A DNA stretch of 64,000 nucleotides from Mercenaria mercenaria (lineage: Eukaryota > Mollusca > Bivalvia > Venerida > Veneridae), in NCBI RefSeq assembly GCF_021730395.1, contig NC_069369.1, positions 66,181,501 to 66,245,500 on the forward strand, given 5' to 3'. The notes beneath the pieces are model-generated. The model made no database searches. It had not been told where the DNA came from and worked only from the letters and a program-made list of their open reading frames with translations. The stretch's first letter is position 1. Each line of letters begins with the position of its first letter. Below are positions 32,703 through 44,816 of the stretch, piece after piece. Position numbers and translations under genes: made by a program.

Positions 32703-34386
32703 AACCAGAGGGCCAAGATGGCCCTAGGCCGCTCGCCTGAGAAACACACCATAACAGTGTAAACATGTTTGACCTAGTGATTTCATAGAAACAAATATTC
32801 TGACCAATTTTCATTTAGATTAAACCAAAAATCTTGAGGGAAAACAAGTATTTTCTTTTATTTGACCAAGTGACCTAGTTTTTTACCCCACATGACCCAG
32901 ATTCGTGCTTGTCAAAGATTCCATAAAACAAACATTTTGACAAAGTTTCATGAAGAATGAAAAAGGTGACCTCTAGAGTGTATACAGGCTTTTTCTTGGA
33001 TTTGACCTAGTGACCTAGTTTTTGGCCCCACGCGACCCACATTCAAAATCATCCAAGATATTAAAACATCAATATAAACATTTTGACCAAATTTCATGAA
33101 GATATGGTCATAAGTGTGGCCTCTTAAGTGTTATCAAGCTTTTCCTTTGATTTGACTGAATGACCTAGTGTTTGACCCAACATGACCCAGCTTCAAACCT
33201 GACCTAGAAGTCATCAAGACAAACAATGTGATCAAATGTCATAAAGATCCATGTAAAATGCATTCCCTATTGCATACACAAGGTTTTTCTTTGATTTGAC
33301 AAGGTGACCTAGTTTTTGGCCCGGGATGACCCATATTCAAAGTTGACCTATATAGCATCCAGACAAACATTCTGATCAAATTTCATGAAGATCTGGTGTA
33401 AAATGCAGTTCCCATTGCATACACAATTTTTTTTCTTTGATTTGACATAGTGACCTAGTTTTTGACCCATATTCGAATCTAACCTAGATTTCATCAAGGC
33501 TATTATTCTTACCAAAAAGTCATGAAGGGCTTTGAAAAATACAGCCTCAATTGCATACATAAGGTTTTTCTTTGAGTTGACCTAGTGACCTAGTTTTTGA
33601 ACTCAGATAACCCATATTCTTACTTGACCTAGATATCATCAAGGCAATCATTCGGACTAATTTTTATGAATATCCAGTGTAAAATGCAACCCCTATTGCG
33701 TACACAAGGTTTTTCTTTAATATGACCGAGTGACCTAGTATTTGACCTAGATAACTCATATTCAAACTTGATCTAGATTGCATCCAGACAAACATTCTGA
33801 TCAAATTTCATATAAATCCGGTGTAAAATGTAGTCCCCATTGCATACACAAGGTTTTTCTTTGATTTGACTTAGTGACCTAGTTTTGAACCCAAGGTAAC
33901 CCATATTCGAATGTATCCTAGATTTCATCAAGGCTATTATTCTGACCAAAATTCATGAAAATCAATTGAAAAATACAGCCTACATCGCATACATAATATT
34001 TTTCTTTGATTTGACCTTGTGACCTAGTTTTTAACCCAAGGTAACCCATATTCAAATAAAACCTAGATTTCATCAAGGCAATTATTCTGACAAAAATTTG
34101 TGAAGATCAATTGAAAAATACAGCTTTTATCGCATACACATGGTTTTTCTTTGATTTGACCAAGTGATCTAGTTTTTTATCCCAGATAATCCATATTCGA
34201 ACTCGGCCTAGATTTCATCAAGGCAATCATTCTGACCAAATTTCATGATGATCAATTGAAAAATACAGCCTCTTTCGCATACATAATCTAAACGTTGACA
34301 GACAGACGACAGACAGACAGACGACGGACGCCGGACATCAAGCGATCACAATAACTCATCTGAGCATTGCTCAGGTGAGCTAAAAA
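32703..34386 (+). mobile_element. Tandem-array non-autonomous element, family B
   Basis: It starts AACCAGAG within a hairpin AGGGCCAAGATGGCCCT. It then has about ten units of roughly 145 bp around TTTGACCTAGTGACCTAG (the complement of the AGGTCACTAGGTCA core of family A), with TTTCATGAAGAT and CATACACAAGGTTTTTC. It ends with a GACAGACAGACGACGGACGC stretch, a 3' hairpin (CTGAGCATTGCTCAG) and GTGAGCTAAAAA. No protein is encoded. The design is that of family A with a different body sequence. Confidence 0.8.
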
Positions 34387-34516
34387 GAAGAAACTGAATC
34401 TGAATTTTCCTTATTCCCTCAAATAAGTGGAGCCGAGCCAAATAATTACCTGAGAAACTGAAGTTGAGCAAATTTTCCCAGCAGAAAGTTCACGTATCAC
34501 ACACAGCGTGACATTT
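34387..34516. repeat. About 130-bp direct repeat, copy 1
   Basis: ATTCCCTCAAATAAGTGGA and AGAAAGTTCACGTATCACAC recur in order at 35352-35485, about 968 bp away. The left edge is cut by the family B element. Confidence 0.8.
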
Positions 34517-35351
34517 GGTAGATGATTCGTTTACAATGAGCTTCTATGTTCACCCGATTTCTAGGTACCATCACAAAAGCGAGTGCATCCACATGTGAAA
34601 ATTTGGAACTTGTGAATTCAAAAAACAGGTTGAGATAATTTAATTGCAAAGATAAATAAAAGACATACATGAACGACAAAGCCGAAAAAAAGTGTTGTGT
34701 GTACGAGATGTGGACTTACACACAAATCTGATAAGACGTGACGAGGGTTGTCCGCTACGTGCACAGGGACATTTCGCTAGAATCTTCTCGGTAAATAGAG
34801 TGCAAAATACGATCGCAGAATCAGCAAGACAGAAAATACGGCGAAAACTGATGGAATCAGTATTTCCATTCCAAGAGGAAGACGACATGTTCTTTAGAGG
34901 TTTGAAAACGAATATATCCCTGTTACAACAAAATAGATCGAGAAAACAACGACGTAATGGTATGAGTGTTAGCACTCTATGATCGTCGCGGAAAATGATA
35001 ATTTGAGAATGGCTGCAGCTGATATAGAATCCAGTGTGGCACACATAGAGGACATAGAGATGACCGAACAATCGTATAAAAAGCAAGATGATAATCTAGA
35101 GACGCCCCTTCTGTAGTTACATGCAGATACTAGGAATCACTTCATAGGATCAGTAGGTGAGCAACTTATGCAGCACTTCCATCGTTACATATTCGTACGA
35201 CGGGATCATTAAGAGAACTTGAGAAACAAACTGACAGAAACTGTGTCAGAGTTAGTAAGGAATGTGAACGGTACCAACGAACAAAAAAAAACTGTGATCA
35301 GAACCAAGGTAAAAACAGAAACTGGAATTACAGTAGAAGATACCTATTTAT

Positions 35352-35485
35352 TAAAGAAGAAACAGAATTTGGATTTTGCTAATTCCCTCAAATAAGTGGA
35401 CCTGGGCCAAATAAATACCTAAAAACTGAATTTGAGCTAATATTCCCCACAGAAAGTTCACGTATCACACACAGCGTTACACCTG
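35352..35485. repeat. About 130-bp direct repeat, copy 2
   Basis: Diverged second copy of 34387-34516. The 835 bp between the copies encode nothing I can identify. Confidence 0.8.
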
Positions 35486-35609
35486 CATATAAAATGCATA
35501 TTCAATTACCCCAAAAGGCCAGGAAATAAAATAACTACTGGATCCAAGTACGTGGAGACTTTTTACAACCGCCACATGGCACTTAAGACTGTTCTTATGA
35601 TAGTTAAAA

Positions 35610-35692
35610 AAATCTGTGAAAAGAACCTTTGGAAGCATAGAACGCAACCAAGCAACATAATAGCAGACTCGGTTTGAATGAGTCTATTCATG
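35610..35692 (-). repeat. Dispersed repeat, inverse copy of 38485-38556
   Basis: The reverse complement reads TCAAACCGAGTCTGCTATTA, then TGCTTGGTTGCGTTCTATGC and TTCCAAAGG. This matches 38485-38556 with few differences. Related text occurs near 38090-38150 and 37630. Confidence 0.7.
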
Positions 35693-37400
35693 AGAGGTAA
35701 TGGAAAGTGCAGCACCTCTCACGCCGCCGATAGGCTAGCAATTATAAGCGAAATTATATTACAGTAAAAATGAATGTTCCTCATTGTCCCAAAGGACCAG
35801 TAAATATAACAACTCTGAGTCTCGTCTCGTATAACCTTCGTTCTTTGGACCGGGGCGACTGAAATTGAAACCGATCCAACAGGATCATGCAAACGCAGTA
35901 GTGTATAATATTTTTTTTAAAAATACCATTGATTGTAAGTTAGATATCAAAAACTTTATAAGCTACTTACTTACCTCGAAAATGTTCTTGAAAATGTCAT
36001 TTATTCAGGTCTAAAACTTTCATGTTGTCCATATAAGTACCTTAACAGGACAAATATGCCAGCCGGTGCCCAATACTGCCGTCAACATACTCACGTATGT
36101 TAATTAGATATCTTGATCCTTTGACTTCGATATTTTGTGTTAGCCAGTTATGTTATGATAACAAGAATTGAATGCTCTCTACCGTCTCCAAAATAATCTA
36201 TTTTAGCAGGCTTAAAGAAATACTTTCACAACAATATGATGGCAGATGTGGGTACTAACAGGCAGAATGTCCTATTAAGAAACCACAACTGCGGAGCTTA
36301 AATCAGTTTATGGTGTACCTAACCTCAATCTTACCCCCACCATGTTCCAGTCACAGGGCAGTGTAAATAAAATTTATCACCGCCAGGTGAACGCAAAGGA
36401 AACTGAAGGCATGTTAAAAACGTATGTACTCAATGCCTTTACAGAGGGAAACACCCTTAAGGGCCCGACGAAACAGGCCAGAAGACAGAAATCAAAATAT
36501 CTCAGTCCCGTCGGATTTCAGAACTACTGTCGTAAAGTCCTCCACCTGTTCCATCAGACACAATCAAAGAGGAAAGCGTAGCGTCCAACTGTAAAAAGGA
36601 TGAACACCAAACATGCGGTGTGTCTCAAAACAGTTGAGTCATAACCTCTAAGTTATGTTATAGCCATAACTATTATTTGATATTCGATATATTTTCATCT
36701 GCAAGAGTCCTGTTCAGCTTGGTATACAGACAAAGATCGAGGAAGCATTCAGTCACAAAGCATTGGGTGTACCAAAATAAGATACATGTCAGGCATTTAA
36801 GGTTAAGAGATTTTTCGGAAAAGTATTGAATTATCTAACTTATCTATTTCTGGTTGAAATATTCAAACTGTTTACAAAGGCAGTAAATAATCGTTCATCT
36901 GCAGTTTGAGAGTAAAAAACATAAATACATGTACATACTTAATCATGTTTTTCGTGAAATCGAGTAAAGTGTGTTTACCTATTGGGACTAACTATGTGTA
37001 CAAGACTATCGAAAACAGATAAACACTTCACGGCAGAAATAAATTAAATCTCGAAGATCTGTCGATGTTTCAAATTCAACATTTACAGCCTTTGGGAAAG
37101 CTAGTTTCTTTCGATGATAAGGTAATATGATAAAATTGTCGTGAATAAACATTCATTAGATCAAATAAATAATATATTTCAGGCTTTTTCTTGCACAGGG
37201 ACGAGGGTTTCCGGTGAGTTTGCCCATGTCGGCAAATCCATCTGGTACCCAATGCAAAGCCTCGTTACCGCCCGAGCCGGATATTCCAACCACTGACATA
37301 TTAATATATATTTGACTTTCAAAGCTAACAGATTTTCCGAATACATTTCAAAGAACAGATGTGTTTTAGCTAAAAAAATATAAATACCAGATTAACACAG

Positions 37401-37465
37401 ATGGGCCAGTGGTCCAATGGTAACTGTCAATCCAGAAGTCCGTGGTTTGAATTCCTGTCCAGGCA
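37401..37465 (+). repeat. tRNA-like SINE head (pseudo-tRNA)
   Basis: GGGCCAGTGGTCCAATGGTA and a B box GGTTTGAATTCC (one change from consensus) are spaced as in a tRNA gene. The stems do not close into a convincing cloverleaf, so a tRNA-derived SINE head is more likely than a functional tRNA. Confidence 0.45.
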
Positions 37466-38221
37466 TAAATATACTTTCTTCTACCGCGACGGATTTAAAC
37501 AAACGACAGACATCATGTGTGTTTTTTAGACAAATTCGTATACATGTTACCCAGAGAATCGAGCAAAAGGTTAAAACGATTAGAATTTGTTCTTTCAATG
37601 CATCACCTCCTCATATCTTCAAATAGACCATTCGAAAGCATAGGACGCAACCAAGGAAAATGGCAACATTCTTAAGACGTTGAAATATTTACAGCATCTT
37701 AAAGTCAACGTTACTAAGGACCTTAGAACAGTTAGAAATAACCTATGAAATAATACATTTTTACATACACACTCATGTAAAAAAATTTTTTTTATTGTAA
37801 CCTTGTATACGACGAATCATTTTATTTGCACTTTAAAAGAAAGATAAAAAGACATGCATACTAATTACATTTTACTACAGTAACCGCAGTTGGGAGCATG
37901 ATTTGATTTTGTACAGGGACACTTGAGAACAAATCAACATTTCATTTCATTTCACAATACTCAAAATCTCAACCCGCTTTCCCCCTTAGAACACACATAA
38001 TTGTTTTCTTCTGTCAATAAATCAAATTAAGTATGCGGATTTTATAATACTGAGGAATCCTTTTTGCACTTTTTATTTCCTCTCATAAACAGGCTCATTC
38101 AAACCAAGTCTGTTATCATTTAGCTTGAATGCGTTTTTATATACCTAATATTATAGAATTCCGCATGAGGGGTGTTGCATATTTCATTACCTCTCATGTA
38201 CAATCTCAATCAAACCAGCCC

Positions 38222-38497
38222 CATGTGGTTCTGGGACGATCTATGTATGAAAAGAATTGGAACCACTGCCTTACCCTTGCATGATCGTAAGAGGTGACTA
38301 ATAGGGTCTTTACACTTGGTTTTGCAGTAACTCTGTGATTCCAGCAGGTATGCAAATTTTGATTCCATACCTCATGTTTTTATTTGGAGGTAAATGAGAT
38401 GTGGAACCAAAATTTGTAGTCCTGTTTGGCGCCATTTAACCTATACTGTGTTGGTGCGCCGTAAAACCCAAATAAATAAATAAATAATCAAACCGAG
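38222..38497 (+). repeat. Dispersed SINE-like repeat with (AAAT)n tail
   Basis: It contains TTGCATGATCGTAAGAGGTG, GTGATTCCAGCAGGTATG and TGTTGGTGCGCCGTAAAACC. It ends in CCAAATAAATAAATAAATAA, a retroposon-like tail. I recognise this as a common bivalve repeat. No A or B boxes are clear. Confidence 0.6.
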
Positions 38498-38531
38498 TCT
38501 GCTATTATGTTGCTTGGCTGCGTTCTATGCT

Positions 38532-39283
38532 TCCAAAGGATCTTTTTACAGATTTTATTAACTATCACCCCAACAGCCTTTAAGTGCAGTGTGGCAGATA
38601 TAAAAGTCCCCGTTCTAGGACTCAGTGTTGTTATATTTTCTGGTTCTTTGTCCTATGCTTCCAAAGGATCTTTTTACAGACCTAATTATTTATATACCTA
38701 AACTATTCATTTTCAGTAACGTAAATAACAAACACTCCGTAATCTATTTCGATCGTCTACTAGTACTTTTCTACACACATAAATTATCATTACCGGTATA
38801 TTTTCTCTATCGCAACAACTATTCTGTAAAGAGGGTCAGAAGTTTTCTTGTTCTGGGAACGTGATTATTCTTATTTTTACTTGTCCTTGTTTTTTGTTTT
38901 ATTTTCAGTGAAAGGATCTTTTCACAGAATTTATTAACTATCACCCCAGCAGCCTTTAATTGCAGTGTGGCGAATGTAAAAGTCCCCGTTCTAGGACTCA
39001 GTATTGTTATATTTTCTGGTTCTTTGCCCTATGCTTCCAAAGGATCTTTTTACAGACCTAATTATTTATATACCTAAACTATTAAACTATTCATTTTCAG
39101 TAAAGTAAATAACAAACACCCCGAAATCTATTTTGATCGTTTACTTTTCTACACACATACATTATCATTATTTTTTCTCCATCGCAACAACTATTCTGTA
39201 AAGAGGGTCAGAAGTTTTCTTGTTCTGGGAACGTGATTATTCTTAATTTTACTTGTCCTTGTTCTTTGTTTTATTTTCAGTGA
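38532..39283. repeat. 376-bp tandem duplication
   Basis: Two copies (about 38532-38907 and 38908-39283) share AACTATCACCCC, TAAAAGTCCCCGTTCTAGGA, TCCAAAGGATCTTTTTACAG and GTGATTATTCTTA in order. Divergence is a few percent, so it is a fairly recent tandem duplication. Confidence 0.88.
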
Positions 39284-40295
39284 AAAGCAATATGCAATCG
39301 TTCAGGCGATAAGAAATACGATGAAACACGTGATGGCACGTGAGACTCTGTTTCTGATAAATAAACGAGAAAAAACACTTGTTCAATTGATAGCAGCTAC
39401 CACCGCCACAAGAACAGGCATAAATGGAAATAGTTTTTAAAACAAATTTTCTGAACTAATTCAAACATATTTCATGTTAACCCACAAAAACATCACTTTC
39501 AAGTTAATCTCACATACCGAGACGGCTATGAAATGTTTTGTTTTGTCAAACGAGATGACAATGAAGTGTTTTGTTTTGTTAAATTCATTAAAATACAATG
39601 TAGTTGGTTTTCAGCGAAATATATATTTACGTGTACAATACAAACAATCGAACTGAATATAAGAAAAGCAATGAAACGATTAAACGTACTTTCGATCCCT
39701 TTGTCTTCTTTTTGAAGAGTATAGCTGAACTGAAACAAACTACGCCAGTGTTTGATACCACCATCTACACCAACAAAAATATCTCGGAATAATGCTTATC
39801 TAGTCATCGTTATTTTAACATACTTTCAAAGCTTGTTTACCTGTTAGAATACATTCTATTTGTTGACAGTGCCTCATTAAACCACTATTTTCCAGATAAT
39901 AACACAAACTTATTCGTCTCAGTAGGATGCAACAAAAAACCGTATTCTTCTTTAAAATATTAATTAATATCTTGTTTATAACTAGCTCTAGTAGGGGCAT
40001 ATGTACATGCATAGAAGTATACTGCTGGATTGCTATTAGCTAAACTAAATCTGATACTATCACTATACAGTATTTAACTCCATTGTGTAAACTGAGAAAT
40101 GTTTCCAGTAAACTTCAAAATTCATATGCCAATACATGAAACAATAAATGTTTTACGGTGTGCTGTTGCAAATACTGCTGTATCTCTTCTGTTTTAAGAA
40201 AACAAAGATAAAAGTGCGACATGAAAAGCCACAATCCAGCACTCCACATCAGAGAATGGGTAAGTGTAAATGTATACACGTACACACCAACTGAG

Positions 40296-40865
40296 CTTAT
40301 GCATACATAAACACTAATGTATGCAATAATAATGACATATAAGTGACAAGCATGCAAGAAGAGGGAACAACCTTAGAATTATCAGAGGCAATAACACAAG
40401 CTTATGCATACATAAACACTAATGAATGCAATAATAATAACATATAAGTGGCAAACATGCAAGAAGAAGGAACAAGCAGGGGACAACCTTGGAACTATCA
40501 GAGGCAATACCACAAACTTATGCATACACAAACACTAATGAATGCAGTAATAATAACATATAAGTGACAAGCATGCAAGAAGTAGGAACAAGCAGGGAAC
40601 AACCTTAGGAACTATCAGAGGCAATACCACAAGCTTATGGAAACATAAACACTAATGAATGCAATAATAATAACATATAAGTGGCAAACATGCAAGAAGA
40701 AGGAACAAGCAGGGGACAACCTTGGAACTATCAGAGGCAATACCACAAGCTTATGCATACACAAACACTAATGAATGCAGTAATAATAACATATAAGTGA
40801 CAAACATGCAAGAAGAAGGAGCAAGCAGGAAACAACCTTAGAACGATCAGAGGCAATACCACAAG
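40296..40865. repeat. 116-bp tandem repeat, five units
   Basis: Units begin at about 40296, 40401, 40517, 40634 and 40750 with CTTATGCATACATAAACACT and contain AACATATAAGTG and CATGCAAGAAG. The first unit is 105 bp; the rest are 116-117 bp. Sequence alternates between two variants, which suggests dimer amplification. Confidence 0.9.
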
Positions 40866-41060
40866 ACACACTTAGGAAACATTACTGTTTCTAACAATTG
40901 TCGTTACAAACAAGTGCTATAGTCAAAACGTAACATTGTCTTCTTGACTGACTACTTTACGTTCTTAATTCTGACTTCAGTCAATACTTCAATCAATTTT
41001 TGTTTTAATTTTATGACGCGTTTTTCGTTCTAATTTCACACCTCAATTTTACTTTAAAAG

Positions 41061-42082
41061 TTATTTTCTTGGCACAGTGTGCCTAAAACAATGACATTTT
41101 CTAACGTCTTCTGACGCCGGTGTCGCCCACTTCAGCCAAGTATTAAGCTTATGTTCCTTCATTTTCATCTTCATCAATTCCGCTTTTGTCTTCTCATGGC
41201 AAGTTATTTCTTCTTTGTACTTTATCCGGTCCTCAGCTAATGTTTGCATCTCCGTTTCCCATTCTTTGAAAGTGTTGCATACATTTTCTTCTAGTTTCTT
41301 GGCAGAATTAAAAGCTTGTACATTCTCTTTACTTCGGTAACACAAACTCATCTTATTCTCTATAGTATCTGCAATACGGTCTATTTTCTGCGTGTTGTTT
41401 GACATAAATTCTTCTAGCGTTTTGCTTAGACGTTCTGCTTCTGGCTTCTTGATAGTTTTCTTTGTTTCCATGAGTGCATATACTCTTTGTATCTCCTTTT
41501 TGATGACAAACATCTCTTTAACTAGACTTAATTTTGTTTCTTTCAGTGCTTTATCCATGTGGCTTGCTATGTCTTCTAGATCCATTTCGTTGATTAATTG
41601 CTTGTGTACATCTTTTTTGCGTGTTACCATGTCGTTAACTTCTTGTGTGAAATCGTTCTTCCATATATCTAGCTGCTTTATAAATGTATCTACTCTTTGT
41701 TCTGTTTCACTATGTGTTTGATTCATGTCAATCCGGATTTGTTTCAATTTGCCATCGTAATCTTTATCCATGTTATCACATATTTTGTCCATGATTTCCA
41801 ATTTTGTTCCTTCGTTGATATGTTTGTCTCGAAGTATCAGTTTTCTGCTTGGTGCATCCGTGTGAACTGCTAATTCAAGTAAACATAGCTTCCTGACATT
41901 ATCAAAGCTGTACAAATCAGCAGCTGCTAGGTATTGCAGAACTTCAAGGCACGAGAGGCATCCAGCGCCAAGATCTCTTCTCATTGTAGCAAGAGAGTCG
42001 TAAAGAGCGTTGCCACATATATTTCGAAGACGCTTCATTCGGAATTGTTCTGCTAGAGGAAGAATGCGCAAAGCTTTTGCTC
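41061..42082 (-). CDS. BTB protein exon 2
   Basis: From the acceptor TTTTCTTACAG|GAGCAAAAG to the stop. It encodes the end of the BTB fold, a BACK-like helical stretch (ALYDSLATMRRDL to LCLLELAVH) and the coiled-coil tail. Confidence 0.85.
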
Positions 42083-43288
42083 CTGTAAGAAAAGGCGAAG
42101 GAATAGTCACAAATTTATTTGTCTAAAATATTGGCTAAGTTCTGTATAACAAAAGCCCTGATCATTTACGCAACCTATATGGCACAAAACGAATTGTTTA
42201 CACGTTATTGATTGAGAACAAAGCTTGAAAATAAATCATGTTTCTTATAAAAACAGGCATGAAACAGGCATAAATAATCGTATTTATTTGATAACTGAAT
42301 AGTGCATTATACTCTCAACCACAGAAAGAAAAGATACACAATAATTGAAGATTTTAAAAAATACGTACAAATGTCTGATAAGAACTGTGAAATATCGAAA
42401 TCAAATCACAGTTGTTTTTGCCATAAATGTACCAAAACAGTTGAAATTGTATTAAATGCATTTATGGAATTAAGCACGAAAATATCTTGACGAGAAAAAA
42501 TAATCTCCAAAGTCATATGTATACAGAGGTAGCCAGATTTTTTTTTGCTTCTGACGAAAAATTGAAACTCAAAATGTAATGAATGCATTTCGTAATACTA
42601 ATGAAACTTATTCATTTCAAGTAAAACATGTCAAACGACCTGAAATAACTTTCTCGTTTCTTCCTCTAACCTTTTTCCTATTGCGTTACATTCGAAAATG
42701 ATATCTTAATTCAATTTCTTTTCACGTTGAAATTAACTGACAATTTCGCAAACAAAACTAAAACATGTGTAAAGTATGAGTTGTGATTGCTTATTTATTT
42801 AAATATTAGATGAAGTGTGCACTGCTTTAGTATTGTTATACCATTATGGCGTGAATAATGAATACAATGATATAGTTTTTGTTTATCCTAACAACACATC
42901 CCAAATATTTCATTCCCTTTTATTCTAAAGAATCGTATATTGCAATAAATCACTGTGAAAAAAAACACATAAAATAATAACTGAAATACAGACCTGTTAT
43001 ATCTTCCTTTGCAAAACTGTTTGACTGCAGACACCTGACCATTAGGTTCACATCTTGGAATTTTAGATTTGGCATCTCTAACTTAAGCCTGTCCGCTTCG
43101 CTTTTCGTGCAATATGAAAGGCATTCATTCTCGTCTGCTGCTTCTCTTGTGGCGCGTGCGTTCGAAATTAACGTTGCCAGGACGCTCGAGTTGTAACACA
43201 GAAGAGCGCTATTTGTCTTTACCTTTTTCCCCTCTACAATAAGCTCCATGTCCTCAAAACCTCTTCTTCTGATGGCACTTTCATCCAT
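41061..43288 (-). CDS. BTB/POZ-domain protein with C-terminal coiled coil, 2 exons, complete
   Basis: Exon 1 (42994-43288) and exon 2 (41061-42082) join in phase 1 across a GT-AG intron, making Gly99, for a 438-aa product. The BTB domain spans about residues 10-125. FEDMELIVEGKKVKTNSALL is the classic first strand and helix, EMPNLKFQDVNLMVRCL the middle, and ILPLAEQFRMKRLRNIC the closing helices. BTB domains mediate dimerisation and often recruit Cullin-3 ubiquitin ligase. Residues about 190-430 are charged and heptad-like, predicted coiled coil, with Lys/Glu-rich runs and no MATH, kelch or zinc-finger domain. It resembles the BTB/MATH-38-like proteins expanded in molluscs, without the MATH part. 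The ATG inside exon 2's upstream intron sequence is not the true start. The partner and target are unknown. Confidence 0.85.
42994..43288 (-). CDS. BTB protein exon 1
   Basis: Start codon to the phase-1 donor ATAACAG|GTCTGTAT. It encodes residues 1-98 with the N-terminal two-thirds of the BTB fold. Confidence 0.85.
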
Positions 43289-43790
43289 TATTCAAATTTT
43301 AAATGAAAACTTACAACTGTATTTTGTCAGAAACTTATGTTAAAGCCGTTTGATCTGGTATTACCTAGGTTAAAACCTGTATCTCTTTTACGATACAAGG
43401 CGGTTACCTGTGCGCGACTGATAAAATATTGATGTTGCAATAAAACTCTCGTATGTCAACAAGTTCAAAACTGTGAATAAAATCACCCTGCATTTTAGTC
43501 TAACTTTCTTAGTTTCTTAACTGCTTAAAACTTCATTATCTTTTGAAATAAATATATGTTTATTACATGTTTTACTATGCTTTGTCTTTCATCGGAAAAT
43601 GGCTAATAGCTAAAAGTATATCCTTATACAAAACATTCCAGCTTGTTTCTTGTATTTTGTATATATATTTTTACCAAATAAAGGGAAAAAAGATTACATG
43701 GAAATATCTAAGAAAATATGTCAACTGCTGAAATGTATTATAATATGCGAAAAAATGATGACATATTTGAATTCCAGTTGGCTCATATTA

Positions 43791-43963
43791 CAATACAACC
43801 TCTCCAGAGCAGCCCTCTCTTAAGCAAAAACCTCTCTGTAACAACATCAAAATTTCCATAAGCTGAAATATACTATCAAATTTACCTCTCCAGAACAACA
43901 ACCTCTACATAACAGTCAATATTTGTATCTCCCAAAGGGTGTTGCTCTACAGAGGTTGCACTG
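43791..43963. mobile_element. Tc1/mariner-type MITE, family M2, short copy
   Basis: The termini CAATACAACCTCTCC and the complement of AGAGGTTGCACTG are inverted repeats. TA dinucleotides at 43789-43790 and 43964-43965 are the expected target-site duplication. It is 173 bp with no coding capacity. It contains ATACTATCAAATTTACCTCT, whose complement is the core of the amplified copy at 50965-51629. Confidence 0.75.
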
Positions 43964-44039
43964 TACATTCTTTTGTTCGTGAAGATTCCATATGCAACGC
44001 CGTATGAACACATCTGCGGATGTCTCTAAATCGTTTTTT

Positions 44040-44195
44040 TATACTTTTAGTATGTGAAATGTTGAGTTCTGCTCAACCCGGGGATGGAGAGTGCAGACGG
44101 TAGCATGCATTTCCACGACCGTCCATGAATAGGCTCAATCAAACCGAGCCTGCAACATTTTCGTTTTTGTCGTGTTGAGCGACCTGTGGAGTTTC
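44040..44195. repeat. Dispersed repeat with GGCTCAATCAAACCGAGCC
   Basis: The stretch GTTGAGTTCTGCTCAACCC is itself a hairpin. AGGCTCAATCAAACCGAGCCT is a second one. The phrase with CAATCAAACCGAG links it to the repeats near 35650, 38200 and 38490. Ends are undefined. Confidence 0.5.
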
Positions 44196-44717
44196 CACTT
44201 TTTCTATTTTAAATACCCTGTATCATTGCTAAAATTGATGAATATTTGAATTATATCGAAGTTCTACATTGTATTAATGGCTTATTCAACCAACACTTCT
44301 ATTCTCATAAGTAAATACATATGATATTTAGTTGAGCCATATAAAAAGGTCAGAGATTATGTCTGAAGTATGCAAATCGACTTCTAAATCAGACTTTTCA
44401 TTATATGAAACTTTAAATTTTCTTATTTTCAACAGTTTTACAATTGATAAGACGGATTTATTGGTTGTAAATCCCGTATGAGAAGTCCTTAATGCTTTAA
44501 ACTTCCTGTTTGCTTGCATATTTAATTAGTTAAAAAAATGCGTTTTTGTTGAAGATCAAATTCAGTTTGATTATTTTGGCGTTTACGCTGTGCAGTCATG
44601 TCATATACTGAGAATGCGGAAATACCTGATGTTTCACGAATGTGAGCAAATTGTAAAAGTAAAATAAATGGAAAATGTGAGTTGTTATGTACAATCAATA
44701 CTCCTTGGACAGCAGAT

Positions 44718-44816
44718 GTGAACACCCCTTAGAATAATAAATGGCACTGCCCAAATTGAATGATAGTCTTAGATCAGTTCATTTTAGAAATTTAGCAAGG
44801 AATTTTAAGGTTAATA
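44718..44816. repeat. Truncated MITE, family M3
   Basis: TGAACACCCCTTAGAATAAT, AAATGGCACTGCCCAAATTG and AGAAATTTAGCAAGG match the right half of 57036-57225. Confidence 0.6.

Larger units (their letters stand above)
34517..37390. other. Intergenic DNA with short diverged repeats
   Basis: Apart from the direct repeat copy at 35352-35485 and the inverted repeat copy at 35610-35692, several short open frames exist (34692-34982 plus, 34640-35086 minus, 36342-36581 plus) with no recognisable domains and no splice-linked partners. Some text is internally duplicated (near 35500 and 35790). I see no supported gene. Confidence 0.35.

Noticed and set aside
34640-35086. 148-codon minus-strand frame
   Set aside because: No recognisable domain, no splice partners, and it lies inside a repeat-bounded block; kept only as a question in the findings.
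36342-36581. 79-codon plus-strand frame
   Set aside because: Basic peptide with no recognisable similarity and no supporting gene structure.
37401-37465. Possible tRNA gene
   Set aside because: A and B boxes are present but the acceptor and other stems do not pair convincingly; a SINE head is more likely.
41392-41721. 109-codon frame on the plus strand
   Set aside because: Antisense shadow of the BTB protein's coiled-coil exon.
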